A stretch of 64,000 bases of DNA from Prevotella sp. (lineage in GTDB: Bacteria > Bacteroidota > Bacteroidia > Bacteroidales > Bacteroidaceae), in the NCBI GenBank assembly GCA_017556145.1, contig JAFZCU010000034.1:53425-117424 (forward strand), written 5' to 3'. Positions within the stretch are counted from its first letter, which is position 1. Each line of letters opens with the position of its first letter. The notes beneath the pieces were generated by a model that had not been told where the DNA came from, ran no database searches, and worked only from the letters and a program-made list of their open reading frames with translations. A program made the translations under genes and the position numbers. Below, in pieces: positions 16,987 to 23,459 of this stretch.

Positions 16987-17898
16987 ATGGGAAAAATAAC
17001 AGATTTACTAGACGCCATTAACGTGGTGGATGAAAATACGGAAGAATTGTATCAAATCTTTCGGATGGTAGAGGATTTCGCTTTTCCTGTCATCAGATTT
17101 ATTATTTATAGTGGATCTGGACTGATTCGGCAACGAGTCAACAGAAAAGGTGAGGACTTTTTTGAAATTTCAGAATTGAATTATCCCCCATTTGACTGTG
17201 TGACTGGTTACGAACGAGCTAACGTGCCATATCAACCAATGTTTTACGCGTGTTCTTTCCCTACAGATTATAATGATGAGAACACACCGCCACCTCGTGT
17301 TGTATCTCTACAAGAAACCTCTTCGTTCTTTAGAGATAAAGCAGCCAGTGGAATAGAAAGAAGTACAGTGTCTCGCTGGGAAGTGGTGAAAGACTTGGAA
17401 TTAGTGGCTCTGCCATTCTTAGCAGATTATACGATGGCATGTAAAGACATTAGGACTATCAAAGATGACTGGAATAAAGCCGTTAAAGCTAACACGTTGA
17501 ATCAAGATGGACTGGAACTTGTTGAATATATGGCAAGGGAGATTGGAAAGACATTCACGAGCAATGTGGAATATTTCAAGATCGCCAATTTTGTGAACTA
17601 TCTGCTAAACGTAAATGAGAAGACGAAAGCAGTAGATGGAATTATATATCCGTCAGTTCCTGCTGCAGGATCGGGATTTAATGTGGCTATTAAACCATCG
17701 GTAGTAGACGAGAAAATTATATTTGTTGGAGCCTCACTAAGTCATCTGTTGAAAAAAGGTGAAGAATCCTATCTGCATGTTGTGAATAAGAGTATATCTC
17801 TGGAGGATGGACATATTACTTACCAAGATAATGTGATGAGTGACGAGGAGAAGAAGATGTACAATTCTTATGCAGAAGGGTTGGTGATGAGAAATTAA
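16987..17898 (+). CDS. RES-domain protein, predicted NAD+-degrading effector
   Basis: 303 aa. The sequence fits the RES family: GYERANVPYQPMFYACSFP (about 79-97) places an Arg in the first conserved block, the Glu-containing helix lies mid-protein, and DGIIYPSVPAAGSGFNVAI (about 218-236) is the Ser-containing block near the active site. RES toxins such as MbcT and Xre-RES pairs phosphorolyse or cleave NAD+. Here no Xre antitoxin is adjacent and the protein is longer than typical RES toxins (~160-230 aa), so it more likely acts as an abortive-infection effector under other control. It begins 110 bp after abiH. The stop at 17898 abuts an IS21-like end relic. Confidence 0.6.
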   Translation: MGKITDLLDAINVVDENTEELYQIFRMVEDFAFPVIRFIIYSGSGLIRQRVNRKGEDFFEISELNYPPFDCVTGYERANVPYQPMFYACSFPTDYNDENTPPPRVVSLQETSSFFRDKAASGIERSTVSRWEVVKDLELVALPFLADYTMACKDIRTIKDDWNKAVKANTLNQDGLELVEYMAREIGKTFTSNVEYFKIANFVNYLLNVNEKTKAVDGIIYPSVPAAGSGFNVAIKPSVVDEKIIFVGASLSHLLKKGEESYLHVVNKSISLEDGHITYQDNVMSDEEKKMYNSYAEGLVMRN

Positions 17899-17946
17899 GG
17901 GTGGTACATTTCATTCCGATAGGGGTGGTACATTTGAAAGCGATAG
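17899..17946 (+). mobile_element. Two tandem 24-bp units resembling an IS21-family end
   Basis: Units GGGTGGTACATTTCATTCCGATAG (17899-17922) and GGGTGGTACATTTGAAAGCGATAG (17923-17946) share the left 13 bases and the right CGATAG. Such tandem GGTGG(T/A)-type repeats are the transposase-binding sites at the ends of IS21-family elements in Bacteroidetes. No istA or istB gene is present, so this is probably a leftover end after deletion. The IS21 assignment is from memory of the motif style. Confidence 0.5.
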
Positions 17947-17949
17947 AAG

Positions 17950-17977
17950 GAAATACATAAAGAGAAATACATAAAGA
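17950..17977 (+). repeat. 14-bp tandem duplication
   Basis: GAAATACATAAAGA is present twice in immediate succession (17950-17963 and 17964-17977), just before the ion-channel gene at 17985. It could be a duplicated target site or a slippage product next to the IS-like relic, and it forms the leader of the following gene. Confidence 0.7.
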
Positions 17978-17984
17978 ATGGATA

Positions 17985-18899
17985 ATGGCGATGATGGGAA
18001 AGTATTCAAGTGCATTGAAATGGGCTTTGGGGTATTTGGGAGTAATACTGCTATTTGCTCTTTGCTATCTTTGCCTGCCAAAAGATCAATGGGGCGGAAA
18101 TGAGGGCATTCAAGTTTTTGGGGATGCTTTCTATTTTAGTGTTGTTACCATTACTTCGCTAGGTTTTGGCGATATATATCCAGTAGCAGGGACAGCAGGG
18201 AGATTTCTTGTTGCAACGGAAGCAATACTGGGTATCTTGATTATTGGCTTTTTTTTGAATGACATTGCTATAAGGCAGTCTGTCAGGTTGGATAAAGAGG
18301 CAAAGGAGAATGAGGAAAGGAAAAAGCGAGAAAGCGCAGATGCCCGACTGGAGTTGTATTTTAGGGCTCTGGAGCCTGTGTTCGAGAGATATTTAAGAGG
18401 TGTTTATGAAGTAATAACCCCATTAGAGGAAAGAAAGTTTCCGGAGGATTATCTTCATCATACTTACACCTTCGAATTCAAAGATCTTCATGAGTTGTAT
18501 GGGCAGTCGCTAATGATGAACAATGAGTTTTCGGAACCAGTGGTGTCTATTCATCTCAGGGATCAAGATGTTCTTTATCAAGAGTTAAAAGAGTTTGTCA
18601 CTAATGCAGATCTCAGCTATTGGCCAGATTTAGAGGAGGCTATTTTCCACTTTATACAGAGTCATCATGAATTTCAATTCAAACAAGTGATCCTAAATAA
18701 TGGATTGCGTCCGATGGGGAAAGATCAGAATTTGAAGGATATGCTTTCAAATGTGATAAAGGAGACTGAAGGTGAGCCAGAGTACAAGAAAAGTAACTTG
18801 ATAAATGCTTACGTGGCGTTATATTACTTCTTAAAGGATAATATCGTGACGGTGCAGAGTATTTATGGGGCTATGGAGAAAGAAGTTACGTTAAGATGA
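17985..18899 (+). CDS. Two-TM potassium-channel-like membrane protein with cytoplasmic tail
   Basis: 304 aa. TM1 spans about residues 13-30, a pore helix and selectivity filter follow with TITSLGFGDIYP (filter GFGD at 60-63), and TM2 spans about 72-92. This is the minimal KcsA/MthK-type channel. Residues 95-304 are a charged, helical cytoplasmic domain without an obvious RCK/Rossmann GxGxxG motif. Ion-channel proteins with unusual soluble domains are used as membrane-disrupting effectors in several anti-phage systems. A Met at residue 4 (17994) is a possible alternative start. It follows an IS-like relic by under 40 bp and may have lost its original promoter or partner. Channel fold confident; role inferred. 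Confidence 0.7.
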   Translation: MAMMGKYSSALKWALGYLGVILLFALCYLCLPKDQWGGNEGIQVFGDAFYFSVVTITSLGFGDIYPVAGTAGRFLVATEAILGILIIGFFLNDIAIRQSVRLDKEAKENEERKKRESADARLELYFRALEPVFERYLRGVYEVITPLEERKFPEDYLHHTYTFEFKDLHELYGQSLMMNNEFSEPVVSIHLRDQDVLYQELKEFVTNADLSYWPDLEEAIFHFIQSHHEFQFKQVILNNGLRPMGKDQNLKDMLSNVIKETEGEPEYKKSNLINAYVALYYFLKDNIVTVQSIYGAMEKEVTLR

Positions 18900-19220
18900 G
18901 ACAGAAAGAGCGATGGCTTTTTGGCGGCAGCAGATAAATAATCCGCTCTCTATGGAATAGTGAGCGACACCGCTTTTGGGAAATCAATGTGGATGGAATC
19001 CTCTTTGATTTTGGGAGAGGGGCGGGGGATAATTATGGTGAATGATTAATGTCACACAGATCTCTCAGATCCCACAAATAGGCAGCAGCGGGGCTACTGG
19101 TGGTGGTGAAGAGGCCAAATACAATAATGTACGTACAACGCTTAAAAAAAATTAATAATTCCAAAGGAATGCAATGAGTGCGGGAAAGAATCGTTAATTT
19201 TGCGGAAAACATGATTTGTT
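18900..19220. other. 321-bp intergenic region with no gene found
   Basis: No convincing ORF or RNA gene was seen. A 9-bp imperfect hairpin (GCTCTCTAT / ATAGTGAGC, 18945-18965) is present. The segment TGGTGGTGGTGAAGAGG at 19097-19113 recurs in shortened form as CTGGTGGTGAAGAGG at 19897-19911, flanking the DUF3791/DUF3990 pair, and could be a recombination scar. A promoter-like TAATTTTGC lies at 19195-19203. Confidence 0.5.
19195..19203 (+). promoter_or_regulatory. Predicted Bacteroidetes -7 promoter element for the DUF3791/DUF3990 pair
   Basis: TAATTTTGC fits the TAnnTTTG consensus and lies 17 bp upstream of the DUF3791 start. No clear -33 TTTG is visible at the right distance, so confidence is moderate. 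Confidence 0.4.
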
Positions 19221-19445
19221 ATGGTTGTCAGACAGGAAGATAAGTTGGCATACATCATTGCCGTGGTCAATGAGTTTGCCGCTGCGTTTTCGCTGAATCC
19301 GCAGCAGGCATACCGTTATCTGGACCGCTTCAAAGGCATTGATTTCGTGGATCAGTTCTATAACGTGGAGCATACGCAGCCGTTTGAGGACGTGGTGGAG
19401 GATTTGGCTCTGTACTGCCGCAAAAATGGAGGGGCGCTGGCATGA
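19221..19445 (+). CDS. DUF3791-family small protein
   Basis: 74 aa. The pattern (LAYIIAVVNEFAAAF, LNPQQAYRYLDRFKGIDFV, then YNVEHTQPFEDVVEDLALYCRKNGG) matches the DUF3791 family, small helical proteins usually encoded directly upstream of DUF3990 genes in a toxin-antitoxin-like arrangement. Its stop codon overlaps the start of the DUF3990 gene by 4 bp. It is full length and likely intact, whereas its partner is truncated. Confidence 0.7.
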   Translation: MVVRQEDKLAYIIAVVNEFAAAFSLNPQQAYRYLDRFKGIDFVDQFYNVEHTQPFEDVVEDLALYCRKNGGALA

Positions 19446-19831
19446 TACTATATCACGGATCAAATATGGAGATTGTGACCGTCAATTTCTTGAAGTCGAA
19501 GGTCGGCAAGGATTTCGGTGTAGGCTTCTACCTGTCGCCAGATCTGGAGCAGGCAAAGGAGATGGCAGAGAAGAAGGCTTTGCTGTTTGGCGGCGAACCT
19601 ACGGTTACGCGCTTTGAGTTTGACGAAGAGGCTGCTATGGCAGATGCCGGGATTGCGAGTTTGTACTATGAGCATTATAGCGTAGAATGGGGTAAGTTCG
19701 TGCACAAGAACCGCCACAACAAGACCCGCGATCAGCTGCATTCATACGACATCATTTACGGTCCCATTGCCAACGATAACATTGGTATGCAAACCTCTCG
19801 CCAATCGTTGGCAAGAGGCTTAAAAAAATAA
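19442..19831 (+). CDS. DUF3990-family protein, C-terminally truncated
   Basis: 129 aa. LYHGSNMEIV (3-12) and DFGVGFYLSPDLEQAKEMA (about 24-42) are hallmarks of DUF3990, a family with an ADP-ribosyltransferase-like fold. Intact members are around 150-180 aa and continue after the IANDxIG segment with a further helix and a GTE-like stretch. Here the frame runs from IANDNIG into an unrelated tail (TSRQSLARGLKK) encoded by inverted-repeat DNA and stops. The tail thus replaces the normal C-terminus, and the protein is probably inactive or altered. It forms a coupled pair with DUF3791. Confidence 0.65.
   Translation: MILYHGSNMEIVTVNFLKSKVGKDFGVGFYLSPDLEQAKEMAEKKALLFGGEPTVTRFEFDEEAAMADAGIASLYYEHYSVEWGKFVHKNRHNKTRDQLHSYDIIYGPIANDNIGMQTSRQSLARGLKK
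19794..19818 (+). repeat. Inverted repeat at the truncation point of the DUF3990 gene
   Basis: CCTCTCGCCAA (19794-19804) pairs with TTGGCAAGAGG (19808-19818) with one mismatch and a 3-nt loop. In addition, ATCGTTGGCAA (19804-19814) is the exact reverse complement of TTGCCAACGAT at 19767-19777 inside the gene, so the tail was apparently formed by a short inverted duplication. Confidence 0.6.
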
Positions 19832-19855
19832 TCGCAGAAACCGCCGATTATTTTT
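19824..19855 (+). terminator. Terminator-like hairpin after the DUF3990 gene
   Basis: A perfect 11-bp A/T-rich stem, AAAAATAATCG (19824-19834) / CGATTATTTTT (19845-19855), has a 10-nt loop. The T-rich right arm can serve as the U-tract on + and the A-rich left arm on -. It overlaps the stop codon at 19829-19831. Confidence 0.6.
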
Positions 19856-19931
19856 AGGTTTTGGTAAGCCGGGACACGGCTTGAGTTTTTTATATTGCTG
19901 GTGGTGAAGAGGGAATGCAAGGAGAAAAAAA

Positions 19932-20140
19932 GATACTCTCGCTCGAAAAAACTCAAATAAATCTGACCTTCGGTCTTATTTTTTCGCGACTCAGCATAGT
20001 AAAAGTGAACTTTTCTCTGCATTCGCTGCTCAAAAATTTGTTTTTTTGCTCGCTTAATCGTATCTTTAACTGCGTTTTAGATACTCTCGCTCGAAAAAAC
20101 TCAAATAAATTTGTTTTTTTGCTCGCTTAATCGTATCTTT
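19932..20140 (+). repeat. Interspersed direct repeats of 31 bp and 34 bp, two copies each
   Basis: The copies are identical over the stated lengths except where they join neighbouring sequence. The order is unit 1, spacer, unit 2, short spacer, unit 1, unit 2, with the last two overlapping by 4 bp, as if the junction of an ancestral unit 1-unit 2 element had been duplicated with an insert in the first copy. Low-complexity poly-A and poly-T tracts suggest slippage or a miniature mobile element. Confidence 0.7.
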
Positions 20141-20142
20141 GC
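20134..20142 (+). promoter_or_regulatory. Predicted -7 promoter element inside the repeat
   Basis: TATCTTTGC matches TAnnTTTG(C) exactly and lies 27 bp upstream of the ATG at 20169. The earlier repeat copy has TATCTTTAA at 20061-20069, where the G is lost, so only the downstream copy is a good promoter. Confidence 0.55.
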
Positions 20143-20168
20143 AGCGGAAAAGTAGAAAGGATAAAATT

Positions 20169-20465
20169 ATGTGTACTTATAATGTTAAAATAGACGATCA
20201 GGTTTTGGAGCAGGCAAAACCTTTGTTTGAGGGGGATTCCGCCATGCAGGCTTGGTTGGAAGATACACTGCATAAGGCGTTATTGGACTATATGCGGCAA
20301 TATGGGGCAATAAAGCATGACGCAGATGAGAGCGTGTATAAACAGGTGAAAGCTCTGGAGAACGATCCTTTAGGGCTCTTGAAACTTGGATCAGTCTTAA
20401 AGCCCTCACAGTATTCAGCGGAGGAACTTCGGGATGGTTATATCAGCGAAAAATATGGCGTATGA
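20169..20465 (+). CDS. Antitoxin-like protein upstream of a VapC remnant
   Basis: 98 aa from ATG 20169; ten further in-frame codons upstream are rejected because they lie across the promoter TATCTTTGC. The N-terminus MCTYNVKIDDQVLEQAKPLF and the following helices resemble small DNA-binding antitoxins that sit before PIN toxins in Bacteroidales. The stop overlaps the start of the VapC-like remnant (GTATGAG), the usual coupled antitoxin-toxin layout. The antitoxin itself seems intact though the toxin is broken. Family call is moderate. Confidence 0.65.
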   Translation: MCTYNVKIDDQVLEQAKPLFEGDSAMQAWLEDTLHKALLDYMRQYGAIKHDADESVYKQVKALENDPLGLLKLGSVLKPSQYSAEELRDGYISEKYGV

Positions 20466-20708
20466 GGATTCTGATTGACTCAAATGTTATTTCATCTGTT
20501 TGATGTCGTTGGACAGGACAAGCAAACATTCTTGAAGGGTATTGTTGATGGTAATTTTTCTGATATAGAGGATAGCTGTCAGTACCAGGCCGCTGTTGAG
20601 TCGGAATGTGACTGTCTTGTGACGTTTAATGTGAAAGATTATCAAGGTGTTACAAGTATGTCAGTCTTTTCGCCACAGGGCTTTATCGCTAAGTATTTAA
20701 AGCATTAG
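20462..20708 (+). pseudogene. Remnant of a VapC-type PIN toxin (internal deletion and frameshift)
   Basis: ATG at 20462 opens with MRILIDSNVI, the first PIN strand with its catalytic Asp, but the frame stops at 20501-20503. Another frame, open from TTG 20475 to the TAG at 20706-20708, encodes the PIN C-terminus: DGNFSDIEDSCQYQAA with the second acidic pair, CDCLVTFNVKDYQG with the last Asp, then SVFSPQGFIAKYLKH. The middle ~50-60 residues of a ~135-aa VapC are missing and the two ends are out of frame. The toxin is therefore dead, while its antitoxin frame at 20169-20465 is intact. Confidence 0.75.
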
Positions 20709-20720
20709 ATTTCAGGAAAA

Positions 20721-20760
20721 ACGGAGATACGGAAATACGGAGATACGGAACTACGGAGAT
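20721..20760 (+). repeat. Five tandem copies of an 8-bp unit
   Basis: ACGGAGAT, ACGGAAAT, ACGGAGAT, ACGGAACT, ACGGAGAT follow one another from 20721 to 20760, 12 bp after the end of the VapC remnant. They mark the junction between the accessory island and the core gene feoAB. Confidence 0.8.
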
Positions 20761-20822
20761 CCTGACGGCGAAACAGACAACGAACGGTGAGGAGGCGGAG
20801 CGGTGTTATCCAATATCTATAA

Positions 20823-20852
20823 GGTCGGCAAATGATGCCGGCCTTTTTTTTT
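20823..20852 (+). terminator. Rho-independent terminator at the island/core boundary
   Basis: GGTCGGCA (20823-20830) - AATGA - TGCCGGCC (20836-20843) forms an 8-bp stem with one G-T type pair, followed by nine T residues (20844-20852). It points along + and would end transcripts leaving the defence island just before the convergent feoAB stop. Confidence 0.8.
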
Positions 20853-20855
20853 GAG

Positions 20856-23300
20856 TTATAGGAGGGTGCCGAGGAGGGAGATGAGGGCGGAGGCGAGCCA
20901 GGCGATGGCGGTGGTGTAGGCTGCGGCGATGAGGGCCCAGTGCCAGGAGCCGGTCTCGTTGCGGATGGCAGCGATGGTGGCGATGCAGGGGAAGTAGAGT
21001 AATATGAATATAAGGTACGCGTAGGCTGACAGGGGTGTGATGCCATCGCGCAGCATCTGCTGACGCAGACGGGTGTAGCGTTCGCTGTCGTCGCTGAAGG
21101 TCTCGTCGTCGCCAAACGAATCGTCGCCTGAGTAGAGCACGCCTATCGACGAGGCCACAATCTCTTTGGCACCAATGCCTGCCATCAGCGAGACATCGAG
21201 TTTCCAGTTGAAGCCCTGTGGGGTGAAGACGGGTTCCACCGCCTTGCCCATACGACCGAGGTAGCTCTGTTCTTGTTGCTGCTCACGGGTGAGTGTGTCG
21301 TTGTGGGGGAAATAGCCGAGTGCCCAGACGATGATGGATGCCACGAGGATGATGCCTCCCATCTTCTTGAGATACTCCTTGCCCTTCTCCCACGTATGGC
21401 GCCAGATGGACTTGGGCGTGGGCCAGCGATAGGGGGGCAGTTCCATGACGAAGGGCGTGTCCTCGCCCTTGATGATGAGCGACGAGAACAGCTTGCTGAC
21501 GATGACCGCCATGACGACACCAATGGCATAGAGCGACATGAGGACCCACGAGCGGTATTGCAGCGAGAAGAAGGTGCCTGTGATCATGATGTAGATGGGC
21601 AGACGGGCGGAGCAGCTCATGAAGGGCAGTATCATCATGGTGATGATGCGTGAACGACGGCTCTCGATGGTGCGCGTGGCCATCACAGCGGGCACGTTGC
21701 AGCCAAAGCCCATGATGAGGGGAATGAACGATTTGCCGTGGAGCCCCATCTTGTGCATGAGCTTGTCCATGATGAAGGCAGCACGCGCCATGTAGCCTGA
21801 GTCCTCCATCAATGAGATGAAAAAGTAGAGGATGAGTATCTGTGGCAGGAAGACGATAACTGAACCTACACCGCCTATAACACCATCGACGAGCATCGCC
21901 TTGAGCGGTCCTTCTGGCATCGTGGTCGTCAGTCGCTCACCCGTCCATGCCACGAATGCCTCGATCCAGTCCATCGGATATTCTCCCAAGGTAAAGGTGA
22001 CCTCGAACATGATGTAGAGGATGAGGAAGAAGATGGGGAAACCGATGTATTTATTCGACAGGATGCCGTCAATGCGGTGGGTGGTGCGATAGGTGTCCTC
22101 CTTGGTGCCCGTCTTATAGCCCGCCTCGGTCAAGGCGCCATTGATAAAACCGTATTTGGCATCCATGATGGCAGTCTCGGAGTCGTTGCCAGTCTCTTCC
22201 TTCACACGTGCAGAGGCCTTGTCGCGGGCATGCGTCAGGTCGTGGAAGTCGTGCATACGGTTCTCGCCGGCCATGTGCTTACCCAGATAGTCGAGCACCT
22301 GACTGTCGTGCTCCAGCAGTTTCAGCGCCAGGTAGCGGGTGGAGTAGTGCTGGGTGATATGCTCGTCGGCCTTGAGGTATTTCTGGATGTGGGCGATGCC
22401 GTCCTCAATCTCGTGGCCATAGTTGATATGCAGGTGGCGCGAGGCCCTGTTGGTGCCCTCATACACCTGGATGACGGCCTTGAAGAGCTCCTTCACGCCG
22501 TCGCCGCTCTTAAACGAGGTGGGTATCATCGGCATGCCGAAGAGATGGCTCAGCACCTCGAGGTCCATCCGGTCGCCCCGACGCTCGCACTCATCATACA
22601 TGTTCAGGGCACAGACCATGCGAATGTTCATATCGACGAGCTGGGTGGTGAGGTAGAGGTTGCGCTCGATGTTGGAGGCGTCGATCACGTTGATCACCAC
22701 GTCGGGCATCTTCTCCGTGAGATGCTCGCGTACGTAGAGTTCCTCTGGCGAGTAGCAGCTGAGGGAGTAGGTGCCAGGCAGGTCGGTGAGGTTGAACTCG
22801 TAGCCGAACATCGAGGCATGGGCTTCTGTGGCATCGACGGTGACGCCGCTGTAGTTGCCCACATGGCCATGGGCCCCGCTGGCGTAGTTGAAGAGCGAGG
22901 TCTTGCCGCAGTTGGGATTGCCCACGAGTGCCACGTTGATGGTACGGCGCTCCCGTTTGGCGATATGTTGGAGATAGTCGTCCTCATGGGCGCTCAGAGG
23001 TGAGAGGTGAGAGGTGAGAGGTGATAGATTACTATCTTCCTTCTGCCAGCTGCCATCTTCCATCTTCCATCTGTCATCTTCCATCACTACCTCAATCATA
23101 TCGGCCTCCTGATGGCGGAGCGACACCTCATAGCCCATCAGCTTGTAGATGACGGGGTCCTGGAGGGGCGCATTCTGTAATACCTCGACCTCCTTTCCCT
23201 TGATGAAGCCCATCTCGATGATGCGCTTGCGGAATCCCCCGTGGCCTAACACCTTGACGATGATGCCCTTTTCGCCAGTCTTTAACTTGGATAGTTTCAT
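20856..23300 (-). CDS. feoB: FeoA-FeoB fusion, ferrous iron transporter
   Basis: 814 aa from ATG at 23300; the longer in-frame TTG start is rejected because it lies inside the promoter TAACTTTGC. Residues ~1-75 are a FeoA SH3-like domain. A linker (about 76-112) is encoded by 7-bp tandem repeats. The FeoB GTPase follows with G1 GNPNCGKTSLF, G2 YSGVTVDA, G3 DLPGTYSL and G4 NMYD, then the helical GDI-like region and a C-terminal membrane permease with Gate segments including IMGFGCNVPAVMATR. It imports Fe2+ across the inner membrane in anoxic conditions. FeoA-FeoB fusion is usual for Bacteroidales; the repeat-built linker is not something I know of. Its promoter is divergent from that of the gene at 23460. 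Confidence 0.95.
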   Translation of the reverse strand: MKLSKLKTGEKGIIVKVLGHGGFRKRIIEMGFIKGKEVEVLQNAPLQDPVIYKLMGYEVSLRHQEADMIEVVMEDDRWKMEDGSWQKEDSNLSPLTSHLSPLSAHEDDYLQHIAKRERRTINVALVGNPNCGKTSLFNYASGAHGHVGNYSGVTVDATEAHASMFGYEFNLTDLPGTYSLSCYSPEELYVREHLTEKMPDVVINVIDASNIERNLYLTTQLVDMNIRMVCALNMYDECERRGDRMDLEVLSHLFGMPMIPTSFKSGDGVKELFKAVIQVYEGTNRASRHLHINYGHEIEDGIAHIQKYLKADEHITQHYSTRYLALKLLEHDSQVLDYLGKHMAGENRMHDFHDLTHARDKASARVKEETGNDSETAIMDAKYGFINGALTEAGYKTGTKEDTYRTTHRIDGILSNKYIGFPIFFLILYIMFEVTFTLGEYPMDWIEAFVAWTGERLTTTMPEGPLKAMLVDGVIGGVGSVIVFLPQILILYFFISLMEDSGYMARAAFIMDKLMHKMGLHGKSFIPLIMGFGCNVPAVMATRTIESRRSRIITMMILPFMSCSARLPIYIMITGTFFSLQYRSWVLMSLYAIGVVMAVIVSKLFSSLIIKGEDTPFVMELPPYRWPTPKSIWRHTWEKGKEYLKKMGGIILVASIIVWALGYFPHNDTLTREQQQEQSYLGRMGKAVEPVFTPQGFNWKLDVSLMAGIGAKEIVASSIGVLYSGDDSFGDDETFSDDSERYTRLRQQMLRDGITPLSAYAYLIFILLYFPCIATIAAIRNETGSWHWALIAAAYTTAIAWLASALISLLGTLL
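22996..23088. repeat. Two 7-bp tandem arrays inside feoB coding the FeoA-FeoB linker
   Basis: AGAGGTG occurs four times at 22996-23023, and CATCTTC-type units occur five times (with substitutions) at 23054-23088. Read on the minus strand they encode the low-complexity Ser/Leu/Thr/His and Asp/Trp/Lys/Met-rich linker between the FeoA and FeoB domains. The unit size of 7 bp is shared with arrays at 41178, 41227, 44411 and 49874. Confidence 0.8.
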
Positions 23301-23320
23301 GACCTTTTCTGTTTTCTGCT

Positions 23321-23329
23321 GCAAAGTTA
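23321..23329 (-). promoter_or_regulatory. Predicted -7 promoter of feoAB
   Basis: On the minus strand TAACTTTGC matches TAnnTTTG(C), 20 bp before the chosen ATG; a TTG lies 15 bp upstream of it as a weak -33. No obvious Fur box was recognised. Confidence 0.6.
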
Positions 23330-23459
23330 CATAAAATATTTCTGCAATCGGGTTGCAATCTGCTTTCTTTTTCGAAAAATACCTATTAATGATGATAATA
23401 AACGTTAATTTATCGGCAAAGGATTAAACATTTGTCAAAATTTTCATCTATATAAGTAT

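Larger units (their letters stand above)
19832..20168. other. Repeat-filled intergenic region carrying a promoter
   Basis: No gene was found. Two composite direct repeats dominate: a 31-bp unit beginning GATACTCTCGCTCGAAAAAA (19932-19962 and 20080-20110) and a 34-bp unit beginning AAATTTGTTTTTTTGCTCGC (20034-20067 and 20107-20140). The second unit ends in TATCTTT, so the last copy provides the -7 promoter of the following gene. Confidence 0.7.

Noticed and set aside
18945-18965. Terminator of the ion-channel gene
   Set aside because: The imperfect stem is not followed by a T-run; kept only as a structural remark in the intergenic entry.
19932-20140. CRISPR-like repeats before the antitoxin gene
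   Set aside because: Only two copies of each of two different units, low-complexity, irregular spacing and no cas genes.
22077-23003. 308-aa open frame on + inside feoB
   Set aside because: It is antisense to a well-conserved gene, has no recognisable domain, and its length follows from the codon bias of feoB.
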